64,000 nt of DNA, taken from NCBI RefSeq assembly GCF_026262505.1, contig NC_067206.1:40127660-40191659 (forward strand), given 5' to 3'. Both the position numbers and the translations under genes were made by a program. The notes under the pieces are model-generated. The model searched no databases. It saw nothing but the letters and a program-made list of their open reading frames with translations, and was not told where the DNA came from. The stretch is from Trichomonas vaginalis G3 (taxonomy: Eukaryota; Parabasalia; Trichomonadida; Trichomonadidae). Shown in pieces: positions 37,338-47,378 of this stretch. Numbering within the stretch: the stretch's first letter is position 1; each line of letters starts with the position of its first letter.

Positions 37338-38552
37338 CTAAACTTCAGATGAATAATAATCACTTGAAGACTCTGAAGAATAGTAATTATCTTTCTTTTT
37401 CTTCTTGCAGCAACAGCAACAGGCTGCAATTAATACAATCAAAACAATCACTCCGACTGCAATAAATATGTAATTCTTGTATTTATGCCAAAAATCTTCA
37501 TTATCATCCACTCCCGCAGACGAATAATCGCCAACACTCATTACTCCTTCCGTACCATTTAGGTAATAAGAGTTGCTTTGATATGGACTTTCGCTTTTAA
37601 TATCGTAGTAAATTTGGAAATAGTCTTCCGCCGTTGCATCTTTCGAAAATTCCAGGAAGCACATTCCTGGGTACACGGACAATTCACCGAGTTCACCTTG
37701 TCTGTTATAACAAGTCGAATTAAGGAAATTTCCAGTTTTGAAGACTTCAGGCTTCATTTTGTATGGATTTGGAACAACAAACAAGATTTTCCTTTCTGGG
37801 AAAACAACATCATCTAGTGTCGCTGTGGCTGCTCCATTCTTAACTCGCAGCTTTTTTGGTCCAAAAAATGATAAAACTTTTTCGAACTTTGGTAGATTTT
37901 CGAATTTAACAATTGAGACTCTAACTACTGGATATAAACTTGAACTCAATGAAATTTTGCCGTTTTTGTTGAAAATTATCATTGAAGTAGCTGCAGTAAA
38001 CTCTTTGCCATCAGCAGAACCTGTCACACCTGCTTGTCCTTTTGTCCTGCAGATGGTTACAATCGTGTTTGCCTTGACATCGAATTCTTTCATGCCTCCA
38101 TAAAACATGATGTCAACTACACCTGGCGTGAGTTCTGTAATGGTTATTGGGCTTGCATTACTAGATTTTTGGTTTCCATCCTTTGCATCGTTGAAGATGT
38201 TGTATTGCGTAGTTTTATAGTATGGACCATAATTGAATGTGTATTGGCGATCAAGTATTGTTTCAAGAGTTATTGATGTCACCTCCAACTTTTGTAATAA
38301 AAAGAGACTCTTTGATGTAATAACTAAGGCTTCGTCTGCTTTTACTTTAATTGTATTTGATTTTTGAAGCATTTGACTCTCAAACTTACCAGATTTAATA
38401 TTGTAAATAGTATAGTTCATATTATAAGATGGTTCTGCATCAAGAATTATGGTATATGTTCGATCACAGGCAGCAACAAAATGAATTAAAGCATTTTTGG
38501 CTTCAACTACATTCGGTTGGACAACAAGGGGCCCAGGATAATAGTTTAACAC
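37338..38552 (-). pseudogene. Surface-type membrane protein, 5' end missing
   Basis: A frame of about 404 codons lacks any ATG at its upstream end; it opens only six bases from the end of hairpin-array element 2 (38559), and the register continues just a few codons into the element. The product has a beta-rich extracellular-type body, one membrane segment near the end (NYIFIAVGVIVLIVLIAACC), a KKKKK stop-transfer patch and a short Tyr/Ser tail. This is the design of many Trichomonas surface proteins, but the signal peptide is missing. I infer that the element's insertion cut off the 5' end. No family recognised. Confidence 0.65.
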
Positions 38553-38558
38553 ATATGA

Positions 38559-39507
38559 TGTTGTATGCTAAGATCAGTCATAATGTAAACCTCTCAATTT
38601 TATTGTCGTGGGAAGTATCTCAATTCCTTCAAAAAAATTGAAAAACTATTTAATTTTAAAAATATAATACTTTTAATTAGTTAATTAATTGGAGATATTT
38701 TAAAAAAATCACTTTTGATAATACTTTTGAGAACTTTAATTAAAAAAATATATTCAAAAATATCCAGGATATCAAGAGGGAATTGTTCCTTATGAGGTAT
38801 ATAGTTATGATGTATACCTCATAAGGAACAATTCCCTCCTTAAAATGAGAAAACTTGTTCGAAATTGTTTATCATTTCGAACAAGTTTTCTCGTTTTTAA
38901 TAGGAAACTAAAGGCTATGAGGCACTGATTATATATTAGTGCCTCATAGCCTTTAGTTCCTAATAGATAGCTGGGGAACTTTCTCCAAATGATAAGTTAT
39001 TCAGAGAAAGTTTCCCAGCTATCAAGAGGGAATTGTTCCTTATGAGGTATATAGTTATGATGTATACCTCATAAGGAACAATTCCCTCCTTAAAATCGTA
39101 GACATTTTTATACTTATTAATCAACCATTCAAAATCATATTCCTCTGAAAAGTTATTTTATTAAAAATTTAGAATTTTAATAAATATAGAGTTTGAATTT
39201 CATACAATACCTATATATTTTCAATAATGGAATTTGAAAACCATTCTCAAAAGTTCTCAGAAAACCTTTTTTTCATTAATTTTAAGAAATCTGAGTATTA
39301 AATTAAGTGATAAATTTGTTTGACACTACTTTAATTTTTAAATTCAAAAAATTATATGTGCTTCTTAAAATGACTCAAAAAAATTTTATTATAAAATAAT
39401 ATATAATATTAAAAATCCCACAACATTTTTTTACTTTACATAATCGTACTTCCTCGACGATTAATTTCCACTCAATTTCTATCATTGACCGAACTTAGCA
39501 TGCAACA
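38559..39507. mobile_element. Hairpin-array element 2 (about 0.95 kb, inverted)
   Basis: The ends match those of element 1 (TGTTGTATGCTAAGATCAG left; CTTAGCATGCAACA right), and the sub-terminal sequences match in inverse orientation. It carries hairpins A, D, C, B, A at 38776-38838, 38846-38893, 38901-38962, 38966-39023 and 39026-39088. Read on the other strand this is A-B-C-D-A, the first five hairpins of element 1. Hairpins F to Q are absent. No clear target duplication is seen. Confidence 0.85.
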
Positions 39508-39536
39508 TTCATGATTGATAAAGAAACCGCTTAAAC

Positions 39537-40593
39537 TAAGGGTTTCGTTTTGCTAAAATTGTCACTTTTATAGCATATTTGTTTTTGGATGTTTTGCGAA
39601 ACCAAAAAAAAAAACTATGATATACAATGTGTGTGTAAAGAAAATACTTTATTTACTAGTTAAAAAATCATTTGGTATTGATCAAGTTATTTTTTCTGGA
39701 TAAGATATTATATGGATAATTGGATAGAAAATACAATTATATAATCTTGTCCCTGGTTTAATTAAGCTAATTGTCATCAGAAACTTGTAATTTTTATGAA
39801 TTTCAGATTTTCTTTTCATTACTGCTTTTCTTAATAGGTCAAGTTCTTATTTACGTTATAAAGTATGATATTTACAAATATCAAGTTATCATGTTTTTTG
39901 AGAAATTATGAGAAACAAACAAAAATGAAAAAGATAGGAATAGCAATGAATAGTGATGTGGGTATAGAAAATGTAAGAGATATGAATGCAAAGCAATCAG
40001 TATTTAGGACATTGACCATAGATTTCGAAAAAAAAATGCTGCATATTGAGCGAAAACTATGATTATATTATAAGGCTGTCATTTAAAGCATAATGAAACT
40101 ATTCCCTTTTCATTTTAATCGAATAAGATAGTAAAGATTTTTGAATTAGCTAGAAACTGATGAGATGTTTTCACAAATCAGATTTTTAATCTCTATAATG
40201 CATAATTCACTCAATATCTCAATTTTGATATTGCGAGATATTTTTGCTATCGGTTTCGCAATTTTGACACAATAGCAAGAGGGTTTTATAAGCATTATTA
40301 TCAACGTAGAATCTGAATATCATATCAGAAAATGTCGCAAATCTGACATTTCCCCGACCAAATAGCAAAAATAATTGAATACTTTTCGCAAAAACTTTAA
40401 AAATCGATAAAAATATGAAATATAGATATTAAAGAGACTTTTTATATAATATTCATAAAGATTTTCCAAAAATATGATACCGCAAAATTAAAAAAGTGAC
40501 GTCTTGAGTGGAGTCAAAGGTCGAAATTGCTAGCTAAATGTTTTTTTAGCGAAATTGCGTATTGTACGTTTTTTTCGCAAAACGAAACCCTTA
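39537..40593. mobile_element. Non-coding DNA transposon with 18-bp ends, about 1.06 kb
   Basis: The element starts TAAGGGTTTCGTTTTGC and ends with the complement GCAAAACGAAACCCTTA. A 7-base duplication, CTTAAAC, flanks it at 39530-39536 and 40594-40600. Inside there is no long frame. The right-hand flank of element 2 and this element are only 30 bases apart. Family not recognised. Confidence 0.75.
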
Positions 40594-40885
40594 CTTAAAC
40601 AAAATTTTCTTCCAAAGAATTATGGTGAAATATTTCGTTCAAATTAATAAGGGCGAAGCAAAGGTGTGTATTCCTAAAAATTAAAATTGAATATTTACGA
40701 AATACAAGCACGGTCAAAATTCTGTTCAATTTACATGTATGAATAAATAAAAAATTTATTAAAAGCATGTAGTTTACATAAAAATATGAATAAATAAAAA
40801 ATTTATTGTTTAATTTTGGAAGAAAAATTTGACAAAATTGTTTTAAGATTCAATTTTCTGAGTTTATCGGTCATTAAAGTATTTT
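40594..40885. other. Short AT-rich spacer before a surface protein gene
   Basis: Contains an imperfect repeated segment (ATGAATAAATAAAAAATTTATT at about 40740 and 40790, approximate) and the presumed initiator GTCATTAAAG before the gene at 40886. Confidence 0.5.
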
Positions 40886-43087
40886 ATGTTAGCTCTTTTC
40901 CTTCAAAGAGCTAATCTACGAGAATCATCGGATATACAATTTTATGCCAACCTTTTTATCGATGGGTTGTACCTTAACGATGCCTTTCAAGACGATTGGC
41001 CAAATATCAAAGAGATGATTAATACTTTCTTCAAACCAAAAGCTCCATTATATTCTCTTTTAACAAACGTATATAAGAATACAACAGAATTAAATGAATT
41101 TCATGAATATGTTTCCCAGTACATTGTCAATACAACTCTCTTAACAAATCCAGACTTTGGAATGGATACATTTTTGGGTAAAGAGATCAACGGAAAAACA
41201 TTGACTGAATTACTATATGAAAATAGAAAGTATATTAAGTCCCTTGGAAACATTCTTGAATTTGACGGAGACAAACTCTATGAACTCGTTACAAACTTAA
41301 AGGAAAACCCAGACAAAGCACAACTTGTGGATCTTCTTGATGGTCTTAAGCTTGGCACGGGATTTATTTATGACATGTTTGACATTTTTAATTTCATATT
41401 CACAAAGAAAGATACATTCCTATTAGAAGATGCTCCTTCTCACATATTCTACGAGAAAGATGTTGTTATGAATCTCATTGCTGACATTCCTAAGATGGTC
41501 AGTGATGATAAGATTACAATTGCAGAACTTTTCAGGGAACTTAACTACATGGTTGATTATGCATTTGGATCTTGGGAAGCAGTCAAACTCTTAACAAAGC
41601 ACATTTGTTTGCTTATATTTGAACCATTTACAAGAACAATTCCTAAGTCAAATAAGGATATCGTAAAGAAAGTCAAGGATATCATCCAATTGTACAATGA
41701 TCTACTTGCTGATACCCAAATTAGCAATGAAGTCAAAGAAAGCGTTAAATTGCTTCAGGTTGCAGTAGATGGCCTTCAAAGCTTCATCGATAAAGGTTTC
41801 TCCGTTGAATCAATGACAACATTCCTATTTGGTGTTGAATTTGCAGCAAAGGCATCAACAAAAGGACGCTCAATAGTTGGATCAGTTCCATTAAACGTCA
41901 GTTTAGAAAGTGCTGGAACAATAATCAGGGCAATTTCAAGATCTGGTGTTTCAACAAAGGAATTAATACTCGCAATTGGACAAATGCGTATGGATTTCTT
42001 TGAAGCTCCACAGACACCTGAAGAATTCTACAACAGTGTTAGAACAGCTGTCAAAACAACCACTCAGGTAGTTGACATTGTTAAAGAAATGATGGATGTA
42101 GCTAAAACAGTTCTGGAAGTTGGAGATCAAGTAAGAGAGCTATTGAACGAAACAAAGGAATTGATTAAAATATTGTCACCTGTCAATGGAGTTGTTACAG
42201 TACTCGATTTCTTTGGTTTCAATAAATACAAATCAGAGAACATAGTTGGACTTTTTGCAGAAATCACAAAATTATTGAAGAAGCTTGGATTTTACCTTCC
42301 AATTAAAGAAACTGCAACTGATTTCTTTGAAAAGCTTCAAAAAATTGATTTTGACAAGAATCCAAAGCTTTCCGATATTTACGGAAAAACTTCTGATCCT
42401 CAATCAACAACAAGCTTCATTATTGGTCTTCAGAAAATGATGAATGGACAGAACTTTGGAGAGGCATTTGCAGACTTCACATTTATGGGAATTAATCCAG
42501 CTCAAACAATGAAGAATATTAAGAACCTTACTGAAAACCAGCAGTCACTTAATGGCTTAATTAACTGTATTTCAACTGGTTCTGGAGTTGCTGAGGCTGC
42601 TAAGAATGTTGCCAAGGCAGTTGAAGCATTCGCAAAGAATGAAGATGCAACATTTGATTCATTACTCTCTGCAGCTGGCGTTAATACAAAAGATTTCTTC
42701 AAATATACAGATGCTTACCTTGGTCCTGCTTCAAACGACTTAGGTGAAACATTCACACAATTCCTTGAAATTAAAGGCGAAGATTTCTCCGCAGATTTGA
42801 ATACTGTATCTATGAGGGTTAACACAACAAAAATGGTCACAGTCGATGATGTAGCAACGCTCTCAAACTCCATTAGTGCCAATGTAGTTAAGCCAACGAA
42901 GAAGAATCTCTCATCAAGCAAAGCATGGATAGCAGCTGTTGTTATTGTTGTTATAGTAATAATAGCAGGAGTAGCTGTTGCTGGTTTCTTCCTTTGGAAG
43001 AAGAAAATGTGGTTCTTTGCAGAAAAGAAAGATGATAATGAAGACAACTCTAATGAGGAAGAAAAAAATAAATCTTCTGAAGCTTAA
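40886..43087 (+). CDS. Large surface-type protein with one C-terminal membrane segment
   Basis: The 733-residue protein has a long alpha-helical extracellular-type region, one membrane segment at about 680-703 (AAVVIVVIVIIAGVAVAGFF) and an acidic cytosolic tail (KKDDNEDNSNEEEKNK). It begins MLALFLQRANLRE, which is too short and polar to be a convincing signal peptide, so either the start is wrong or the 5' part is lost. The initiator-like GTCATTAAAG lies about 13 bases upstream of the ATG. Several NxT/S sites are present. It is T. vaginalis-like in design, but no family is recognised. Confidence 0.7.
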   Translation: MLALFLQRANLRESSDIQFYANLFIDGLYLNDAFQDDWPNIKEMINTFFKPKAPLYSLLTNVYKNTTELNEFHEYVSQYIVNTTLLTNPDFGMDTFLGKEINGKTLTELLYENRKYIKSLGNILEFDGDKLYELVTNLKENPDKAQLVDLLDGLKLGTGFIYDMFDIFNFIFTKKDTFLLEDAPSHIFYEKDVVMNLIADIPKMVSDDKITIAELFRELNYMVDYAFGSWEAVKLLTKHICLLIFEPFTRTIPKSNKDIVKKVKDIIQLYNDLLADTQISNEVKESVKLLQVAVDGLQSFIDKGFSVESMTTFLFGVEFAAKASTKGRSIVGSVPLNVSLESAGTIIRAISRSGVSTKELILAIGQMRMDFFEAPQTPEEFYNSVRTAVKTTTQVVDIVKEMMDVAKTVLEVGDQVRELLNETKELIKILSPVNGVVTVLDFFGFNKYKSENIVGLFAEITKLLKKLGFYLPIKETATDFFEKLQKIDFDKNPKLSDIYGKTSDPQSTTSFIIGLQKMMNGQNFGEAFADFTFMGINPAQTMKNIKNLTENQQSLNGLINCISTGSGVAEAAKNVAKAVEAFAKNEDATFDSLLSAAGVNTKDFFKYTDAYLGPASNDLGETFTQFLEIKGEDFSADLNTVSMRVNTTKMVTVDDVATLSNSISANVVKPTKKNLSSSKAWIAAVVIVVIVIIAGVAVAGFFLWKKKMWFFAEKKDDNEDNSNEEEKNKSSEA

Positions 43088-43225
43088 ATAAAACTCTTGG
43101 TTATATATTTCATTAATTATCCTTATTTTTGAATTTAATCTTAAAAAAAGTTAATTTATTGCAAATAATTTAATAGAATCTATTTATTAAAATGGTATAT
43201 GTATATTACATAAGAATTGTCAATT

Positions 43226-44098
43226 CTATGGTATATTGACTGGAATGATAGGTGATAATACTGTTGAAGATAAATTTGGAAAATTTGGAGCTGGTTTCTT
43301 GATTTTGTTGTATATCTTGAACATTATACATAATAGTAGTAGGGATAGTTGGAATGTTCCCTCTGCAAAGCTTGCAAGGTAGGTTGACCATTCTTCTTTC
43401 AAGACAACAGCCATATAGATTCCATTCATAATTTCAGTTGGACCTAAAATTTCAAGCATAAGTAGCGATAATGATCCATTATCTCTGATTTTAATTGTCA
43501 TAATAAACTGAGGAACATATTGGATAAAGACTAGTACAGTGGATACAAATCCGCATACTTGTCCATAGTAGTTTATGATGCTGCATTCAAAACTAATAAA
43601 CATTCCGACTAAAAGCCAGAAGCCGATCATTATAATGACCAAAGATACGTTGAGAATGACTAAGCCATTATTAATAAGCTTGTGTATAAATTTTGTTTTC
43701 TCTGATTCATCTTTGTTGTGCTCTCGATCATCATAATGAAGCATCATGAAAACGGTTGGCATAAAACTAAGCCACTGGCCAATAAATTCTACAAAAACAA
43801 TTAATGATGGTATAGTTTCGGCAAAACTGTGTTGAAAAATTCCGACTAATTCGTGATAATTTAGGCATAAAAAGTTTATTACTAAGAGCCACATACTCAT
43901 ATGATTAGCAAATGTAAAAAGAGGTGAAAGTCCGAAGTTTGTTCGATTCTTGTAAATTTCATAAGGTTCAGGTGTAATTGCAAATAGTGAAACAAGCGCA
44001 AACATGGCGCCAATCAAGGTCCATATGAGTTTAGGATTTTCGTATGCATTCTTATAGTCCATGAATCCTGTGTATATGTCCCCGACAAGCGATGCCAT
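43226..44098 (-). CDS. PQ-loop repeat membrane protein (seven-helix)
   Basis: The 290-residue protein has about seven hydrophobic segments arranged as two three-helix bundles. A clear PQ loop lies at about 201-204 (VFIQYVPQFIMTIK), followed by a Ser-rich turn (NGSLSLLMLEI) as in cystinosin, SWEET and related lysosomal transporters. The first bundle has the degenerate form TPEPYEIYKNRTNFGLSPL, in which the P-E-P sits where PQ is expected. Such proteins export amino acids or sugars from lysosomes or across the plasma membrane. The gene looks intact; substrate cannot be told. Confidence 0.8.
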   Translation of the reverse strand: MASLVGDIYTGFMDYKNAYENPKLIWTLIGAMFALVSLFAITPEPYEIYKNRTNFGLSPLFTFANHMSMWLLVINFLCLNYHELVGIFQHSFAETIPSLIVFVEFIGQWLSFMPTVFMMLHYDDREHNKDESEKTKFIHKLINNGLVILNVSLVIIMIGFWLLVGMFISFECSIINYYGQVCGFVSTVLVFIQYVPQFIMTIKIRDNGSLSLLMLEILGPTEIMNGIYMAVVLKEEWSTYLASFAEGTFQLSLLLLCIMFKIYNKIKKPAPNFPNLSSTVLSPIIPVNIP

Positions 44099-44287
44099 GA
44101 AGCTACGTCAATTCAAAGTTATAATAATTGAAAAATTGGCAAATGCCAAATTGATCTTTTGGAAGATGTTCTAAGGAAATACATCAAAATATTTGGTTAT
44201 AAATCGCTTCAAAAAAAATTTGAATTGAAATTTAATTGAAAATGATCGTAAATATTCAATGCATACCTATCATATCATTGCATAAAA

Positions 44288-44953
44288 ATGTCAAATGTAT
44301 CTTTGCATCCACAGCTTACCAAGAAAGAACAAAGGAGGCAAGCTGATAAGGCAAAAACCGAGGCATTCAATAAAATGAGAAGATCTGATGTAGATGCTGA
44401 AGCAAAACAAGATTTACTTGAATTGATTCCAATGATGCGAACATTCAAGAGAAATGGTCTAGATGTCGCAGCGACATACTGCACTAAGCTTGATCAAGAT
44501 CTTTTAAAATGGGCTTTAGATTTAACAGAAAGAAATTTGCATCAAATCTATGAAGATTCATGGGGATGGAACGAAACAAAGAAGCTAAATGAACTTAGGG
44601 ATAAATCGGTCAGATTTATTGTTCTTAGACAAGGGGAAGAACTTTGTGGTTTTGTTCACATCAGATTCGAATTTGAATAGAATATCTCGCATACATATGT
44701 TTATGAGTTGCAGATAGGGCCGAAATTCCAACGTCATGGTCTTGGAAAGTATCTTCTCCAGTGTACTGAATTGATTACAATGAAAATGGGTATTATTTGT
44801 GTATTGAAGAACAATGAAGGGGCATACAATTTCTACAAGAAGAATAACTATAAACGACATCCTGATTCGCCTAGTGTTTACGATCCAGAAAACGCAATCG
44901 ATTATTACCATGAAATCATGGTCAAAGATATTTGCAAGAGACCTGCAATATAA
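44288..44953 (+). pseudogene. NAA40: NatD (NAA40) N-alpha-acetyltransferase with one in-frame UAG
   Basis: One register runs the whole length but has a single UAG at 44678-44680, after FVHIRFEFE; the frame then continues NISHTYVYELQIGPK to the end. The whole is 222 codons, near human NatD (237). It has the expected N-terminal basic region, a WALDLTERNL helix, and the GNAT acetyl-CoA loop QRHGLGKYLLQ, then NNEGAYNFYKK. NatD acetylates the N-termini of histones H4 and H2A. The stop falls before the acetyl-CoA loop, so a truncated product would be inactive. This is a recent pseudogene, a strain variant or a sequence error. Confidence 0.85.
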
Positions 44954-45045
44954 TAGAGTATAGAGTTTTAAAAATCGTTAATCTGTGTTAAATTATTATT
45001 AAATCATTTACAAGTTATTTTATATATAAAAATTAATATAAGAAC

Positions 45046-47091
45046 TCAATTGCGCCATCTCTTCTGAACATTTCTGACTAGGGCGTCAATGAATTTACCT
45101 GTATCAGGATGATCTTTATTTAATTTAAGTTTCTCTATTAATTCATCAGTTCTTTCTGGCATTCCGATGAATTCGTTGAAAGTTGCAGAAATTGCGAGAT
45201 CAAATCTGCAAATGCTTTTATCGTCCAAGCTCTTCTCTATTTCCTCAATTGTCAGATCGCTTGCATCCCCACTGAGTGCTCCTCCTCTCCAGCAGTTGAA
45301 ATCTGTGTCCCATGTCCAAACTCTTCCCCTCGAAATGGCGAGAATAATTCCAGAGGGGTATAAAGAGAAGGATTTGAATTCTGGCGGACAGTTGCAGCTC
45401 ATTACTTCTTTCATTGAATCGAGTTCGATAACACAGCATCTGTTTCCAACGGCTAATATTTGTCCTTCATCATAACTCAGGTGTCTGCAAACTCCTCCAA
45501 TTAAATACGGAGTACTGAGCCTTCTTCCTGTTTTCTTATCGAGTTTTATCAAGTATCCTGCATAGGAAACTATATGATAATTATTGATATCTAATGCCTT
45601 GTTAACGATTCCTTCTAAGATAGCTGGTTTTGGCCAGTTATATCCAACTGGATTGTATTCTGTTGATGCATTTGATAATAATTCACTCTCAACTTTAACA
45701 GAAAATGAAACAGTTTGTTTTTCAACAGCTGTTAAGAGAACAGGAGTGATATAAGTGATTCCATCCTTGGTTATTGTACTTTGTCTTTCTAAAACCTCAG
45801 CAGGAGTGAGTTGGAGGACTTCAAAGTCAACATCTTTTTCTTCGGCATCTAAACTGTGCAGTAAATGGGCTGCATTATTAATATTGTTGGACAATTTTGC
45901 ACGGAATGTATTTTCTCCAATTAAATGTGATTTAATTTCTTCCATGGACTCTTGATCGACTAATTCTAAATCGTGAGCTTTTGATAAATCAAAAGCAACA
46001 ATGCCACCATGACGTGTGATTGGAGCATTTTCAAGGGCAACAAATAACCAGTGGCCATCATTAGACCAGCGTAAATCATTAACTGTAGATGTCGAAATTC
46101 CGTCCAAAACTACAAGCGGTCTAGTATCTTCTCCAACCAACCAGATGGAAATAACGCCACTCTTATCACCACATGCCATAATAGAGGAATATGATCCATT
46201 TTTGTTTCTGAATAAAAATGGCGGACATGAAATGCAGCACGTAGGAGCGATATGGCCCTCTAGCATAAATCCAAATGTAAATGATTCACGGCGGAAGAAG
46301 GGACAGACATATCCACCTGAATTGGCTGAGGTCATTCCAATAAATGAGCCATCAGGAGTCCAACAGATTCTTGAAACGAGAGCCTGATCTGGCTGAGTAA
46401 ATTCGGAGCCATATTCACGGCTAAAGTTAGCGCTTGGATCGTAAATATCGAATTTTCCATTCAACAATTGGCAAGCTATAAATTTTCCGAGAGGGTCAAT
46501 AGCAACAGATGCTATACCAACTGATTGTGATGTTTGATGCTGATAGAGTTTCGTAGCAGACTTAACATCCCAAACAATAATTGTTCCATCAAAAGAACAT
46601 GATGCAATTCTCGTAGAATCAGGGAACCAGGAAACACCAGTAACATCACCAGTATGTCCTGAAAATGATTTCGATTGCCACCTTTGAACAGGAGGATTTG
46701 GTTGTAGTTCTGATTCTGGAATACCGAATGTAGATGGTTGACCAAAGCACCTAACTTTTTGCCAGACAAAAATCATTGCATCATCGCCACCTGTTGCAAG
46801 GTATTTTCCATCAGGACTAAATCTAACAATATTGACTGATTTCGTATGATCACGAAGTACAGCTAGAAGTTTGTTTTTGACGTTCTGTGAGGAATCTGTA
46901 ATTGCATGAAAACTCCAAATTTTGCAAAAATTATTCCAGCCACCTGTAGCAAAAAGCTCGCCAGATGGATGGATATCTACTGTAGATATAGGTCTGCCAC
47001 CATGACCTAACCACTTAGGATAAACAAAACGAAGAGAAAGGTCTCCCTTTTCCTCCATTTCTTGTGCACGTTTAGAAATTCTCAATTGCAT
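45046..47091 (-). CDS. HIRA: HIRA-type histone chaperone, WD40 protein
   Basis: I take the ATG at 47091 (MQLRISKRAQE), since the longer frame opens with TTG. The 681-residue product has about seven WD40 repeats over residues 20-370: GRPISTVDIHPSGELFATGG, SVNIVRFSPDGKYLATGGDD, DVTGVSWFPDSTRIASCS and others, the pattern of HIRA/Hir1. A second beta-rich region (about 440-640) fits the Hir domain. HIRA deposits histone H3.3-H4 outside replication. The B-domain that contacts ASF1 is expected between the two, but I cannot place it. Intact and long, though shorter than human HIRA (about 1,017). Confidence 0.85.
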   Translation of the reverse strand: MQLRISKRAQEMEEKGDLSLRFVYPKWLGHGGRPISTVDIHPSGELFATGGWNNFCKIWSFHAITDSSQNVKNKLLAVLRDHTKSVNIVRFSPDGKYLATGGDDAMIFVWQKVRCFGQPSTFGIPESELQPNPPVQRWQSKSFSGHTGDVTGVSWFPDSTRIASCSFDGTIIVWDVKSATKLYQHQTSQSVGIASVAIDPLGKFIACQLLNGKFDIYDPSANFSREYGSEFTQPDQALVSRICWTPDGSFIGMTSANSGGYVCPFFRRESFTFGFMLEGHIAPTCCISCPPFLFRNKNGSYSSIMACGDKSGVISIWLVGEDTRPLVVLDGISTSTVNDLRWSNDGHWLFVALENAPITRHGGIVAFDLSKAHDLELVDQESMEEIKSHLIGENTFRAKLSNNINNAAHLLHSLDAEEKDVDFEVLQLTPAEVLERQSTITKDGITYITPVLLTAVEKQTVSFSVKVESELLSNASTEYNPVGYNWPKPAILEGIVNKALDINNYHIVSYAGYLIKLDKKTGRRLSTPYLIGGVCRHLSYDEGQILAVGNRCCVIELDSMKEVMSCNCPPEFKSFSLYPSGIILAISRGRVWTWDTDFNCWRGGALSGDASDLTIEEIEKSLDDKSICRFDLAISATFNEFIGMPERTDELIEKLKLNKDHPDTGKFIDALVRNVQKRWRN

Positions 47092-47378
47092 AACCAAACA
47101 TTAATACCCAGTGTTATATTATCAGAATGCTATATTTCATTTAAAGTTCATCAATATTATGATATATGTCATCAATTTTGAATGAAAAAAATTAATACCT
47201 AGAATTTCAAAAAAGAAAGGATAAAATGATTTAACTCTTACAATGATTTGCATTTCACTACTTGAAAATGCTAACATCCAAAATTGCATTGCTCAAATCT
47301 TGAAATTTTTAGAGTTCTTTAGATGGAATTAAAAACGAAAGCGAATTAAGAATAATCAAAAAAAGAAGCTAGAAAGAT

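Noticed and set aside
39865-40062. 65-aa frame inside the 1.06-kb transposon
   Set aside because: Too short and without a transposase motif; the element is non-coding.
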